Shown here: in pieces, positions 1 to 9,241 of the stretch
Layout: every line of letters starts with the position of its first letter
Numbering within the stretch: position 1 is the stretch's first letter
NCBI GenBank assembly: GCA_046262355.1
Contig: JBHEMX010000015.1
Coordinates: 25,124 to 89,123, forward strand
Origin: DATADD01 sp046262355
GTDB lineage: Bacteria; Actinomycetota; CADDZG01; WHSQ01
Direction of reading: 5' to 3'
Length of the DNA: 64,000 bases
The notes under the pieces: model-generated
What the model was told of the DNA's origin: nothing
Databases searched by the model: none
Seen by the model: only the letters and a program-made list of their open reading frames with translations
Position numbers and translations under genes: made by a program

Positions 1-11
1 CGCCATCCGCC

Positions 12-938
12 TTACCTCCCCAGTCGATCGCCGGGCTCGAGGCGCGCTCCGCGCGCCCACTCTGCGCCGGTCATCGGTAGCTTGCCCGCGGGTTGGACCA
101 CGCACAGCTCGAGCCGGCCGTCGCCGGTGCCTACCGCGAGGCCTCGATCCGCCGCCGGCTCGCCCGGCGCGAGACCGCCGTCGCCCTCGCCGGACCCGAC
201 CTCGAGGACCTTCATCCGGACCGCCCTGAAGGTGGTCCATGCGCCGGGGGTGGGGTTCAAGCCCCGGACGAGGTTGCGGATCCCGGTACTCGAGCGGGTC
301 CACTCGATGCGCGCCTCTTCGGGCGAGATCTTCGGCGCGTAGGTGGCGACCTCGTGGTCCTGTTCCTGCGGCCTCAGCGAGCCGTCGGCGTAGCCCGGAA
401 GGGAGCGCACGAGGAGCTCTGCGCCGAGCTCGGCGAGGCGCGCGCCGAGGGCGCCGGCGGTCTCCTCCGGATCCACGGCGACGGCTTCGGCGGCGAGCAC
501 CGGACCCTCGTCCATGCCCTCGTCGAGCACCATGAGCGAGACCCCGGTCGCCGGAGAGCCCTCCATCACCGCCCGCTGCACGGGCGCGGCTCCCCGGAGC
601 TTGGGCAGCAGCGAGAAGTGCAGGTTGACGAACCCGAGGCGCGGGATCTCGAGCAGTGCCCCCGGGAGGATGTGGCCGTAGGCCACTACCGTGGCGACGT
701 CGGGCGCCAACTCTCGAAGGCGCGCCGCCAGCGCGGGATCGCGCCCCCCGGAGGGCTGGAGCAGCTCCACCCCCGCCTCGGTCGCGGCGAGCTTCACGGG
801 AGAGGCGCGCTCGGTCATCCCGCGCCCCGCGGGCCGGTCTGGATTCGTGACCACGGCGGCGACCTCGATCGAGGAGGCGAGCAACGACGCAAGGCTCGGG
901 ACGGCCCACTGCGGCGTCCCGAAGAACACTGTCCTCAG
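12..938 (-). CDS. fmt: Methionyl-tRNA formyltransferase, complete, CTG start
   Basis: Transfers a formyl group from 10-formyl-tetrahydrofolate to Met-tRNAfMet for translation initiation in the cytosol. The 308-residue product starts with a Rossmann-type segment (VFFGTP) and contains the family signature NLHFSLLPKLRGAAP followed by DEGMDEGP, which supply the catalytic Asn, His and Asp. Length is close to E. coli Fmt (about 315). The family N-terminus MRxVFFGTP is matched only if translation begins at a CTG at 936-938, which overlaps the def stop codon as CTGA. The first in-frame GTG (927-929) would cut into the first beta strand. The def-fmt pair is a standard operon arrangement (formylation and deformylation) and the overlap suggests translational coupling. 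Function is secure; the start codon is an inference. Confidence 0.95.
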   Translation of the reverse strand: MRTVFFGTPQWAVPSLASLLASSIEVAAVVTNPDRPAGRGMTERASPVKLAATEAGVELLQPSGGRDPALAARLRELAPDVATVVAYGHILPGALLEIPRLGFVNLHFSLLPKLRGAAPVQRAVMEGSPATGVSLMVLDEGMDEGPVLAAEAVAVDPEETAGALGARLAELGAELLVRSLPGYADGSLRPQEQDHEVATYAPKISPEEARIEWTRSSTGIRNLVRGLNPTPGAWTTFRAVRMKVLEVGSGEGDGGLAPGEPAADRGLAVGTGDGRLELCVVQPAGKLPMTGAEWARGARLEPGDRLGR

Positions 939-1471
939 AGCGTCTCCTCCGGTTCCCGGCGCGCCGGGACCTTCGACGGCAGGCCGAGCATCTCCTCGCG
1001 GAGCTGCCTCAGCGCCTCGCCGCGCAGCTCCTCGGGCAGGCGATCGATGAACAGGATCCCGTCGAGGTGGTCGATCTCGTGCTGGCAGACCCTGGCCAGC
1101 AGCCCCTCGGCCTCGAGCCTCACCGGGGCGCCGCTCTCCTCGACCCCGGTCACGACCACCTCGGTCGCGCGCGCCACGGGGTAGTACAGCCCCGGCACGG
1201 AGAGACAGCCCTCTTCTGCCTCGACGCTCTGGTCCGACCGGCTCTCGATCACGGGGTCGATCAGCGCTCCGTGGCGATCGTCCACCTCCCACACGAAGAT
1301 GCGCTCGAGCACGCCCACCTGGGGCCCGGCGAGGCCGACGCCCGGCGCCTCGCGCATCGTCTCGATCATGTTGCGCGCCAGCGCTCGATGCAGCTCCGTC
1401 GGGGGCCCGATCGGGCGCGCCCTCTCGCGCAGCACGGGGTCACCGAAGACCCGGATCGGAAGGATCGCCAC
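935..1471 (-). CDS. def: Peptide deformylase
   Basis: Removes the N-formyl group from nascent proteins; Fe(II)/Zn(II) metalloenzyme acting near the ribosome exit. All three signature motifs are present in 178 residues: GVGLAGPQVG (motif 1), EEGCLSVP (motif 2, with the Cys metal ligand) and QHEIDHLDG (motif 3, the HExxH type with two His ligands and the catalytic Glu). The start is a GTG at 1469-1471 preceded by an AAGGAG ribosome-binding site about 7 nt upstream. The stop codon overlaps the proposed CTG start of fmt. It lies about 85 bp downstream of priA and is probably co-transcribed with it. Confidence 0.97.
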   Translation of the reverse strand: MAILPIRVFGDPVLRERARPIGPPTELHRALARNMIETMREAPGVGLAGPQVGVLERIFVWEVDDRHGALIDPVIESRSDQSVEAEEGCLSVPGLYYPVARATEVVVTGVEESGAPVRLEAEGLLARVCQHEIDHLDGILFIDRLPEELRGEALRQLREEMLGLPSKVPARREPEETL

Positions 1472-1556
1472 CGGAGCTCCTTCTCCTCTCTCGTTCTCGA
1501 GCGGCGCGCACGCTCGAGGCTCCGCTCATCTCGATGAAGGTCCAGGCATGGCCGGC

Positions 1557-3474
1557 TCAACGCGGGTCCACGTCGACGCGCAGCCTGCTTCCCTGAGGCA
1601 CCCGGGCGAGGATACCGCGCAGCCCCACGGCGACCGCGGTGGCGTCGGGACACTTCACGAGCGCCTGCAGCGCGCCCGCGGCGGCCCGCCCCGGCGCGAC
1701 CCCGGCGGTCACGGGACCCAGCACGGTGGCGCCGAGGCGACGGCAGCACTCGGCCGCGCGCTCCATGACGTCGGCGCTACGCGCCCCCGATGCGTCGAGC
1801 CTCACGAGCTCGCTGAAGGGCGGATAGTCGAGCTCCGCGCGCTGCTCCAGCTCGCGCTCGAGAAAGAAGCCGTAGTCGGCTCGAGCAACCGCCTGGATCG
1901 AGTGATGCGACGGCTCGGAGCACTGGATCAGGAGGCGGCCGCCGTGCGCCGCGGGGCCGGCCCACTCGGCCATCTCGGCGAGCGCCTGGTAGGCGCTCTC
2001 AGCCGCGCGGAAGTCCGGACGCCGGATGAGTGCGTCGGCATCGAGGACCCCCACGAGCGTGACCGAAGGGCGCAGAGCGGCCTTGGTGCCGATCCACGTC
2101 GTAACGTAGATGTCCGGCGCCCGAGCCCCGTGCCAGACGCCCGCGACGTCGGGGTCGGCGCGCCGTACGAGCGCGCGCGGCCACGCCTTGCGCACCTGCT
2201 CCACGAGCCGCTCGCTGCCCGCGCCGAGGAAACGCCACTCGCGCGCGCCGCAGGTGGGACAGGCTTCGGGGGGCGCGCCGGCGAAGCCGCAGCGGGCGCA
2301 GCGGACCCTCGGCGCGCCCCCCGCCGGTGCGCGGTCGTAGCCCAGTCCCGCCTCACAGCTGGGGCAGCGCAGCGATCGCCGGCAGGACGCGCACCACACG
2401 GCCCGGGCGTAGCCGCGCCGGGGCACCAGGAGGGCGACACGCTCCCCCCGCCTGAGGGTCTCTGCGACCCGCCGATGCAGGTCGCGCGACAGGATCCGCT
2501 CGCGCGGTCGCTCGAGCAGCTCGACGATCGGCCGGGCGGCGCGGGCGCGCGCCCGGCCGGGCGCGACCAGGTTGAGGCGGTTCGACGCCGCCGCGTAGCC
2601 GGTCTCGAGCGACGGCGTGGGGCTCACGAGCACGCACACCGCTCCCTGCAACCGGGCTCGCTCGAGCGCGACGCGCGGGGCGACGTAGCGCGGCGCGCGC
2701 TCCTCTTTGTAAGTGGCGTGGTGCTCCTCGTCGACGACTATCAAGCGCAGGCTCGGGGCAGGAGCCAGCACCGACGCCCGCCCTCCGATGCCGAGGCCGT
2801 GGCCCGCGGCGAGCCGCATCCACGCGCTCGCGCGCTCGCGCTCGCTGCGGCTCGAGTCCACGCGCGCCGCATCCGTCCACGTCTCGGCGACGGCGTCGAG
2901 CACGCTCGAGCCGTAGCGCACCTCGGGCACCGCCACCAACGCCGCCCCGCATGCGGCACGCCCCGCCGCGCCGACGAGCTCGGCGATGAGCCGGCCGCGG
3001 TCCTCGCCCGCCACCGGACGGAGACACCACCCGCCCGACGCGCCCGTCTCGACGGCGCGCGCCAGCTCCGCCCCGCCCTCGTAGGCGCTCAGGCGCCGCG
3101 GCTGCGGCCCCGGCCGCAGGGGTGCTCCGGGCGCGGTCACGACCCGCACCCTGGGAGGGACGGCGCGCGCGAACGCGGTCCCGCGCGGCGCGCCGTAGCG
3201 CAGAGCGATCCACTCGAAGAGACGATCGAGCGGAGGGGGACAGAGCGGGTCCGTCACGACGAGCGCGGCTATCGGCTCGAGGATGGGCTCCTGGGAGCTT
3301 GATCCGAGCCCGACGACGACGCCGCGCACGCGCCGTCCACCGAACGGCACCCGCACGAGCGATCCGATCCCGAGGCGCGCCCGCAGGGGCTCGGGGACGA
3401 CGTAGTCGAACGCCCGGTCCACGCGCCACACCGGGACCAGCGGCACGACGGAGGCTACCTGGGCGGAGGGCTCC

Positions 3475-3500
<26 letters not shown>
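1557..3500 (-). CDS. priA: Primosomal protein N' (PriA), probably helicase-inactive
   Basis: Replication-restart protein that recognises stalled forks. The 647-residue frame has the N-terminal 3'-end-binding region (around VDRAFDYVVPE), a degenerate DEAH-like motif (VVDEEHHATYKEE, LVSPTPSLE), the central zinc-binding cysteines (CASC, CPSC, CARC, CPTC) and the C-terminal region (VTLVGVLDADAL, YPPFSELVRL). Where a Walker A GxGKT should stand, the sequence reads ETGASGGWCLRP with no Lys-Thr, so ATP-driven unwinding is unlikely. Loss of the helicase motif is the known state of actinobacterial PriA. The frame opens at ATG 3498-3500, which overlaps the metK 3' end by 26 nt; a GTG at 3444-3446 (giving MPLVPVWRVDRAFDYVV) is an equally plausible start outside metK. 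Confidence 0.93.
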
Positions 3501-4677
<1,177 letters not shown>

Positions 4678-4761
4678 AGCCGCATCCTAAAGGGCTCGGC
4701 CCCGGCTGTCCGCGGCGCGCCGCGCGCGCGGAGACCCCGACCGCCCGCCTCCGCGGCGAGG

Positions 4762-4780
4762 GGCCCCTCCCAGCGGGGCC
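4762..4780 (-). terminator. GC-rich hairpin after the RTX gene
   Basis: GGCCCC and GGGGCC flank a 7-nt loop about 6 bp beyond the stop codon of the RTX-repeat gene. There is no T-run after the stem, so a terminator role is a weak inference from its position between that gene and metK. Confidence 0.3.
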
Positions 4781-4785
4781 GGGCC

Positions 4786-5565
4786 TCAGCTCTCGCAGTT
4801 CGCGGTCTGCTCGCCGATACAGCTGTCCTGGTCGGGCCCGCCGTCCGCAACGTCTTTGCCCTTGCCGCCGTTCAGGGCGTCGTCGTTCGTGCCCCCGAAG
4901 AGCTGGTCGTCGCCGCGATGCCCTGCGAGGGTGTCCTCTCCCGAGCTCCCGTAGCCGACGTCGTCGCCCTTGCCGCCGAGGATCGTGTCGTTGCTGCCCG
5001 GGCCCCGCACGTCGGCCCCGTCGCCGGTACCGCGCCCGCCGATGAGGGTGTCGTTGCCGTTGCCGCCGGAGACCACGTCCGCTCCTCGCCCGCCGGAAAG
5101 CCGGTCGGGCTTCTTGCCGCCGTAGAGCTTGTCGGACCCTCTGCCGTTGCCGCCTGTCAGGCGGTCGTGGCCGGGTCCGCCACTCAGGTAGTCGCCCTGC
5201 GTCCCACCCTTGAGCGAGTCCTTGCCGCCGCCGCCGAGGAGGCGGTCGTTGTCGGCGTTGCCGTTGAGCGCGTCCTTGTCCTTGCCGCCGCTCATGCGGT
5301 CGTCACCGTTGCCGCCGGACAGCGTGTCGCGTCCCGCTCCGCCGCAGATGAGGTCGCTTCCCCGGGCGCCCCGGATGACGTCGTTGCCCCCGGCACCGAA
5401 GATGACGTCGTCGTCACCCCCGGCGACGATCACGTCTCCCTTGGCGGTGCCCACGATGGTCGGCGTCTGACCGAAGCACTTCTTGGCGGCACTGGCCACC
5501 GGGGCGAGCGCGACCATGGCCGCCATCAAGCTCAGGATCGAACCGCCGATCAGAACTCGTCTCAT
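4786..5565 (-). CDS. Exported RTX (hemolysin-type calcium-binding repeat) protein
   Basis: A 259-residue protein with a signal peptide (basic start MRRVLIGG, hydrophobic core, likely cleavage after APVASA). From about residue 40 to 250 it consists almost entirely of nonapeptide RTX repeats of the GGxGxDxhx type (for example GGAGRDTLS, GGNGDDRMS, GGKGDDVGY, GGPDQDSCI). Such repeats bind Ca2+ and fold as a parallel beta-roll once outside the cell. No catalytic domain (protease, lipase) is attached, so only calcium-binding or surface function can be proposed. Cysteines occur near both ends. It has its own candidate promoter (5600-5627) and interrupts the otherwise conserved coaBC-metK order, so it is probably an independent transcription unit. 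Confidence 0.85.
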   Translation of the reverse strand: MRRVLIGGSILSLMAAMVALAPVASAAKKCFGQTPTIVGTAKGDVIVAGGDDDVIFGAGGNDVIRGARGSDLICGGAGRDTLSGGNGDDRMSGGKDKDALNGNADNDRLLGGGGKDSLKGGTQGDYLSGGPGHDRLTGGNGRGSDKLYGGKKPDRLSGGRGADVVSGGNGNDTLIGGRGTGDGADVRGPGSNDTILGGKGDDVGYGSSGEDTLAGHRGDDQLFGGTNDDALNGGKGKDVADGGPDQDSCIGEQTANCES

Positions 5566-5599
5566 ACGTCCCCCTCGTCAGAGTCCTTCGTCCGCGCGC

Positions 5600-5627
5600 A
5601 AGATACAGCTCTCATCTTCTCCTTCAA
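5600..5627 (-). promoter_or_regulatory. Candidate sigma70-type promoter for the RTX gene
   Basis: Read on the minus strand: TTGAAG, a 16-bp spacer, TATCTT. It lies about 35 bp upstream of the RTX start codon, which is preceded by GAGGGGACGT. Its -35 end overlaps the edge of the hairpin at 5626-5649. Inference from sequence match only. Confidence 0.45.
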
Positions 5628-5649
5628 CGTCCGGCGCGCCCCGGACGTT
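5626..5649 (-). terminator. Hairpin terminator after coaBC
   Basis: AACGTCCGG and CCGGACGTT form a perfect 9-bp stem with a 6-nt loop, 43 bp beyond the coaBC stop codon. A second small hairpin (TACGCA, GAGA loop, TGCGTA) abuts it at 5649-5664. There is no long T-run, so termination is likely but not certain. Confidence 0.5.
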
Positions 5650-5691
5650 ACGCATCTCTGCGTACTGATCCCCCGGTCGCTTTGCGCCCGT

Positions 5692-6939
5692 CTACCGCGC
5701 TCGGCGGCGGGCGAGCAGCGCGGCGACCTTGTCCACGAGCGCTCGCGCCAGAGCCACCTTCGACACGAGGCCGAGGTCGTCCACGCCGTCGCGCGTTGCG
5801 ATCACCGCCCGATTGGTCCTCGTCCCGAAGCCGGAGTCCGAGCTCGCGACGTCGTTGGCGACGATGACGTCGGCACCCTTGGCGGCGAGCTTGTCGCGCG
5901 CCACCGCGGCGAGCGCGCCCGGATCCGCCTCGGTCTCTGCGGCGAAGCCGGCGAGGATGCCCTCAGGATGACGCAGCTCGGGGCGCGCGCCCAGCTCGGC
6001 GAGGATGTCCGGCGTGGGCTCCAACGAGAACCGGGGTGGTCCCGCCGCCTTCTTGAGCTTGCGCTCGGCGACCTCCCCGGGGCGAAAGTCGGCGACCGCG
6101 GCGGCCTTGATCACGACGTCTGCGGCCGGCGCCGCCTCGAGCACTGCGGTCCTCATCTGCTCTGCGGTTCCGACGCGCACGAGGTCGACGGCGCGGGGCG
6201 GGTCGGACGACGTGTGCCCGGCCACCAGCGTGACCTTGGCGCCGCGCGCCACGGCCTCGCGGGCGATGGCGAAGCCCATGAGCCCCGAGGAGCGGTTCCC
6301 GAGGTAGCGCACGGGGTCGAGAGGCTCCTGTGTCCCGCCGGCGGTCACGACCACGCGACGGCCGGCCAAGCTCTGCGCCCGCTGCAGCAAGCCCAGCGCC
6401 GCAGACACGATGGCGTCGGGCTCGGCCATGCGCCCGGGGCCCTGGTCGCCCGAGAGCAGCGCGCCCGAGTCGGGGCCGACGAAGGTCGCGCCGCGCTCCT
6501 CGAGCATCTGCGCGTTGGCCACCGTCGCGGGGTGCTCCCACATCTCGCTGTGCATCGCCGGCGCCACCAGAAGCGGGGCCGTCGACATCAGCAGCGTGGC
6601 CGAGAGCGGGTCGTCGGCGATCCCCAGGGCCATCTTCGCGAGCGCGTTGGCGGTCGCCGGGGCGACGACGACGAGGTCGGCTCCACGCGCCAGCTCGACG
6701 TGCGGCACGTCGGGGCCCGAAGTGAACAGCTCCGTGAGAACGGGGTTCCGGCTCACCGAGGCGAAGGTCTGAGCGGTCACGAACCGCTGCGCCGAGGCCG
6801 TCATCACGACCCGCACGTCGGCGCCGAGCTGAGCGAGGTCCCGCACGACCTGGACCGCCTTGAACACGGCGATCCCGCCGCTCACACAGAAGATCAGCTT
6901 CTTGCCCTGAGCCCCTTCAGCGACGCGTGGAGAGCTCAC
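5692..6939 (-). CDS. coaBC: Bifunctional phosphopantothenoylcysteine decarboxylase / phosphopantothenate-cysteine ligase
   Basis: Catalyses two successive steps of coenzyme A synthesis: ligation of cysteine to 4'-phosphopantothenate (CoaB) and FMN-dependent decarboxylation (CoaC). The CoaC half (about residues 10-185) has the flavin-binding start VSGGIAVFKA, the catalytic His in PHVELA, and PAMHSEMWEHPA. The last replaces the enterobacterial Asn of PxMNxxMW by His, as is usual in actinobacterial enzymes. The CoaB half (about 195-415) has VVTAGGTQEPLDPVR, the dinucleotide-fold segment NRSSGLMG, AAAVADFRP and the conserved Lys in ERKLKK. Total 415 residues, normal length. It starts at GTG 6937-6939, 11 bp after rpoZ, in the typical gmk-rpoZ-coaBC operon. 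Confidence 0.97.
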   Translation of the reverse strand: MSSPRVAEGAQGKKLIFCVSGGIAVFKAVQVVRDLAQLGADVRVVMTASAQRFVTAQTFASVSRNPVLTELFTSGPDVPHVELARGADLVVVAPATANALAKMALGIADDPLSATLLMSTAPLLVAPAMHSEMWEHPATVANAQMLEERGATFVGPDSGALLSGDQGPGRMAEPDAIVSAALGLLQRAQSLAGRRVVVTAGGTQEPLDPVRYLGNRSSGLMGFAIAREAVARGAKVTLVAGHTSSDPPRAVDLVRVGTAEQMRTAVLEAAPAADVVIKAAAVADFRPGEVAERKLKKAAGPPRFSLEPTPDILAELGARPELRHPEGILAGFAAETEADPGALAAVARDKLAAKGADVIVANDVASSDSGFGTRTNRAVIATRDGVDDLGLVSKVALARALVDKVAALLARRRAR

Positions 6940-6950
6940 GCGCTCGCGCT

Positions 6951-7199
6951 CTACTTGATGCCGTCGGCAGTGCGCTCGTAGGCGATCTTGCCCTCGGCGA
7001 TCTCCTGGAGGGCTATCGACAGCGGCTTGGGGGCGCGGTCGGCGCTCAACGGCACCTGCGGCGGCGTGTACTCGGCGACACCCTCGCCGAGCTGGGTGAA
7101 GTAGGAGTTGATCTGGCGGCTGCGCTTGGCGGACAAGATCACCAAGGTGTACTTGGAATCGACGTCCTCGAGGAGCGTCTCGATCTTCGGCTCGATCAT
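6951..7199 (-). CDS. rpoZ: DNA-directed RNA polymerase omega subunit
   Basis: Small RNA polymerase subunit that helps fold and hold the beta' subunit. The roughly 82-residue product has the diagnostic segment SKYTLVILSAKRSRQINSY near the N-terminus and IALQEIAEGKIAYER near the end. Two start codons are adjacent, GTG at 7200-7202 and ATG at 7197-7199; AAAGGA upstream is better spaced for the ATG. It stands between gmk and coaBC as in other actinobacteria. Confidence 0.96.
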   Translation of the reverse strand: MIEPKIETLLEDVDSKYTLVILSAKRSRQINSYFTQLGEGVAEYTPPQVPLSADRAPKPLSIALQEIAEGKIAYERTADGIK

Positions 7200-7218
7200 C
7201 ACGGGTCCTTTCTCATGC

Positions 7219-7242
7219 GGGTCTCATGGTGGGTCTCATGGT
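7219..7242. repeat. 12-bp tandem duplication in the gmk-rpoZ spacer
   Basis: GGGTCTCATGGT occurs twice head to tail, preceded by a partial third copy (TCTCATGCGGGT). It lies in the 87-bp spacer just upstream of the rpoZ ribosome-binding site. No function is evident. Confidence 0.7.
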
Positions 7243-7289
7243 GGGCCGCAGGCTCGCCGGCCGGCGATCGTGTCGGGCGCGCGGCTCTA

Positions 7290-7856
7290 TTAGTCCTCAT
7301 CCAGTATACGGAGCAGCTCGGTCACGGCCGACTCGAGGTCGTCGTTGACCACGATGTGGTCGTAGAGGCCCTTCTGCTTGACCTCCTCGTAGGCTGCCCG
7401 CAGACGCTCCGAGAGGGCCCCCGGATCCTCGGTCCCGCGCCTTCGCAGGCGCAGGAAGAGATCGTCGAGCGACGGAGGCTCGATGAACACCAGCACCGCG
7501 TCGGGCTCCATGTGCTTGATCGCCAGGGCGCCTTGGATGTCGAGCTCGCAGACGACGTCGCGTCCCGCCGCGCGCGCCGCAGCCACCGGAGCGCGCGGGG
7601 TCCCGTAGAGGTTGCCGTAGACCTCGGCCCACTCGAGGAACCCGCCCATGTCGCGCCGGGCGAGGAACTCGTTGGCGGTGACGAAGTGATAGTGGACCCC
7701 ATCGCGCTCCGCGGCGCGCGCCGGACGCGTCGTGGCGGAGACCGAGAGGACGAGCTCGGGACGCCGCCGCAGCAGGTCCTGGACGACCGTGCCCTTGCCG
7801 GCGCCCGACGGCCCGGAGATGACGAACAGCCGCCCGCGCGTCACGCGCCGTGGCAT
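7290..7856 (-). CDS. gmk: Guanylate kinase
   Basis: Phosphorylates GMP to GDP with ATP. The 188-residue protein has the P-loop GPSGAGKGT (the usual Ser after Lys is Gly here), the GMP-binding region SVSATTRPARAAERDGVHYHF, and EWAEVYGNLYGTP. Length is normal for Gmk. The ATG start at 7854-7856 follows mihF by 54 bp in the conserved mihF-gmk-rpoZ order. The Ser-to-Gly change in the P-loop occurs in other guanylate kinases and need not reduce activity. Confidence 0.97.
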   Translation of the reverse strand: MPRRVTRGRLFVISGPSGAGKGTVVQDLLRRRPELVLSVSATTRPARAAERDGVHYHFVTANEFLARRDMGGFLEWAEVYGNLYGTPRAPVAAARAAGRDVVCELDIQGALAIKHMEPDAVLVFIEPPSLDDLFLRLRRRGTEDPGALSERLRAAYEEVKQKGLYDHIVVNDDLESAVTELLRILDED

Positions 7857-7910
7857 CGCGCGTCCCGCCGAACACCCCTCGAAGCTGCCTGGAACAGCAC
7901 TAGCGCCCCA

Positions 7911-8228
7911 CTAGCGCCGGGCGAACTCGGTCAGCAGGTTCTCCTTCTGCTTCGCGCCGAGGCCGCGCATGCGGCGCGATTCCGAGATGTCGAGGCGTTC
8001 CATGAGCTTGCGGGACCGGACCCGGCCCACGCCCGGGAGCGACTCCAGCACCGTGGAGACCTTCATCTTTCCGACCACCTCGTCGTCCGTGCGCCCCAGG
8101 AGCTCCTTCAGCGTCGTCCTGCCGCTCTTGAGCTGCTCCTTGAGCTCGGCCCGCTTGCGCCGGGCCCTCGCCGCCTTCTCCAGGGCCTGCCGTCGCTGTT
8201 CCTCGCTGAGAGGCGGTGGCAAGGGCAT
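7911..8228 (-). CDS. mihF: Integration host factor, actinobacterial type (MihF)
   Basis: Nucleoid-associated DNA-binding protein found only in actinobacteria, unrelated in fold to the HU/IHF family. The 105-residue product (MPLPPPLSEEQRRQALEKAA start) has a basic helix followed by a helix-hairpin-helix-like segment SLPGVGRVRSRKLMERL and the terminal GLGAKQKENLLTEF. Length equals mycobacterial MihF. The start is fixed by a strong ribosome-binding site (AAGGAGG) 8-9 nt upstream of ATG 8226-8228; an upstream extension of the frame lacks one. A good promoter stands about 90 bp upstream. This gene is the best single marker of the phylum in the window. Confidence 0.96.
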   Translation of the reverse strand: MPLPPPLSEEQRRQALEKAARARRKRAELKEQLKSGRTTLKELLGRTDDEVVGKMKVSTVLESLPGVGRVRSRKLMERLDISESRRMRGLGAKQKENLLTEFARR

Positions 8229-8316
8229 GAGAGCGTCCTCCTTAACGGTCCTCGAGCCGTGGCGCTGGTAAGGGTCGTCCGCGCGGGGTGTGGAGCGCTC
8301 CCACGGCCGACGCCGG

Positions 8317-8345
8317 AGTATAGGCAGCAGAGAGGCGCGTCGCAA
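8317..8345 (-). promoter_or_regulatory. Promoter of the mihF-gmk-rpoZ-coaBC operon
   Basis: On the minus strand TTGCGA, a 17-bp spacer and TATACT make a near-consensus sigma70-type promoter. The predicted transcript starts near 8309, leaving an untranslated leader of about 80 nt before mihF. Confidence 0.7.
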
Positions 8346-8446
8346 CGGGTGCCGATCCCGTTTTCCCTGGTAACGGCCCCTTTTCGCGCCCTCGGCGCGC
8401 GCTTCGCGCCGCCTTCACGCGCACCCTCGGGCGCGCCGAGGACATG

Positions 8447-8595
8447 TTGCAAATTGGACCCGCCGGCCGTGACTCGGCGCAAGGACCTCCACCGGGGGCT
8501 TGCCGGCACCGATCGCTCGACCCCTCAGACCAAACTTGTTGCGTTTGGACACGCCCGGCAGGTCTCGGCGCAAGAACCTCGGCCGGGCATCCTCC
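8447..8595. repeat. Two diverged copies of a ~58-bp element upstream of the mihF promoter
   Basis: Two related blocks at about 8447-8507 and 8537-8595 share the order TTGC..TTGGAC.CGCC.GGC....CTCGGCGCAAG.ACCTC..CCGGG, with small insertions. The second also has a hairpin (CCAAAC, 7-nt loop, GTTTGG). They fill most of the 431-bp non-coding stretch between pyrE and mihF. No RNA family was recognised. They could be binding sites, a regulatory RNA, or remnants of a repeated element. Confidence 0.55.
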
Positions 8596-8598
8596 AGA

Positions 8599-8643
8599 CC
8601 GCCCGGAGAGGCCGGAGACACCCCGCCCGGAGAGGCCCGAGAC
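8599..8643. repeat. 24-bp-period tandem repeat after pyrE
   Basis: Two 21-bp copies (8599-8619 and 8623-8643, one mismatch) built on CCGCCCGGAGAGGCC, followed by a degenerate third. It lies immediately downstream of the pyrE stop. Confidence 0.7.
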
Positions 8644-8659
8644 CCGCCCGCGAGGCCGC

Positions 8660-9241
8660 TCAGGCGCTCAGGCGGCGGCTTCCCGGGTCCTCGAACGGCG
8701 CGCCCGCTGCGCACAAGGGACACGACTCGGACGCCCACGATTGCGCCTGGAGACGGACGAGCGCCCGCAGCGGCGCGCCGAGGCCTGCGCCGCGCGCCGG
8801 ATCCGCCCGGTCGAGCAGGGCCCCCACGCCCACCGGGGTCGCTCCGGACCCGTTCACGAGCCCGACGAGCTCACGCGCCGAGCCGCCGGTCGTCACGACG
8901 TCCTCGACCACCAGGACGCGCTCGTGCGGAGCCAGCTCGAAGCCCCTCCTGAACGCCATGTCGTCGCCGACGCGCTCGGCGAAGACGAGGCGCGCGTCGG
9001 CCGCAAGCGCGGTGGCGAACCCGAGAACGATCGCCCCGATCGCCGGGCTCGCGACGACGTCGAAGCGGCGCTCGAAGAGATCCGCTATCCCGGCTCCGAA
9101 GCGCTGTGTGAGGTGCGGATGCTCGAGCACCCGGAACTTCTGTACGAAGAGGTCGGAGTGGCGGCCCGACGAGAGGAGGAAGTGGCCGCGCAGGATCGCC
9201 GCCTGCTTCTCCAGCACGTCCATGATCTCGGCAGGGTTCAT
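8660..9241 (-). CDS. pyrE: Orotate phosphoribosyltransferase
   Basis: Joins orotate to PRPP, giving orotidine 5'-phosphate. The 193-residue protein contains the PRPP-binding signature VLVVEDVVTTGGSA and the SSGRHSD region of the dimer/orotate site. The C-terminus ends with a short CPLC segment followed by DPGSR, a tail found in several PyrE proteins of this type. The ATG at 9239-9241 overlaps the pyrF stop as ATGA, so translation is probably coupled. It is the last gene of the pyrimidine operon. Confidence 0.96.
   Translation of the reverse strand: MNPAEIMDVLEKQAAILRGHFLLSSGRHSDLFVQKFRVLEHPHLTQRFGAGIADLFERRFDVVASPAIGAIVLGFATALAADARLVFAERVGDDMAFRRGFELAPHERVLVVEDVVTTGGSARELVGLVNGSGATPVGVGALLDRADPARGAGLGAPLRALVRLQAQSWASESCPLCAAGAPFEDPGSRRLSA

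Noticed and set aside
4678..4785. SAM riboswitch upstream of metK
   Set aside because: The 108-bp leader is GC-rich with simple hairpins only; no conserved SAM-I, SAM-II or SAM-IV blocks are visible.
8447..8643. CRISPR array
   Set aside because: Repeats are few, of different lengths and diverged, with no regular spacers and no cas genes in the window.
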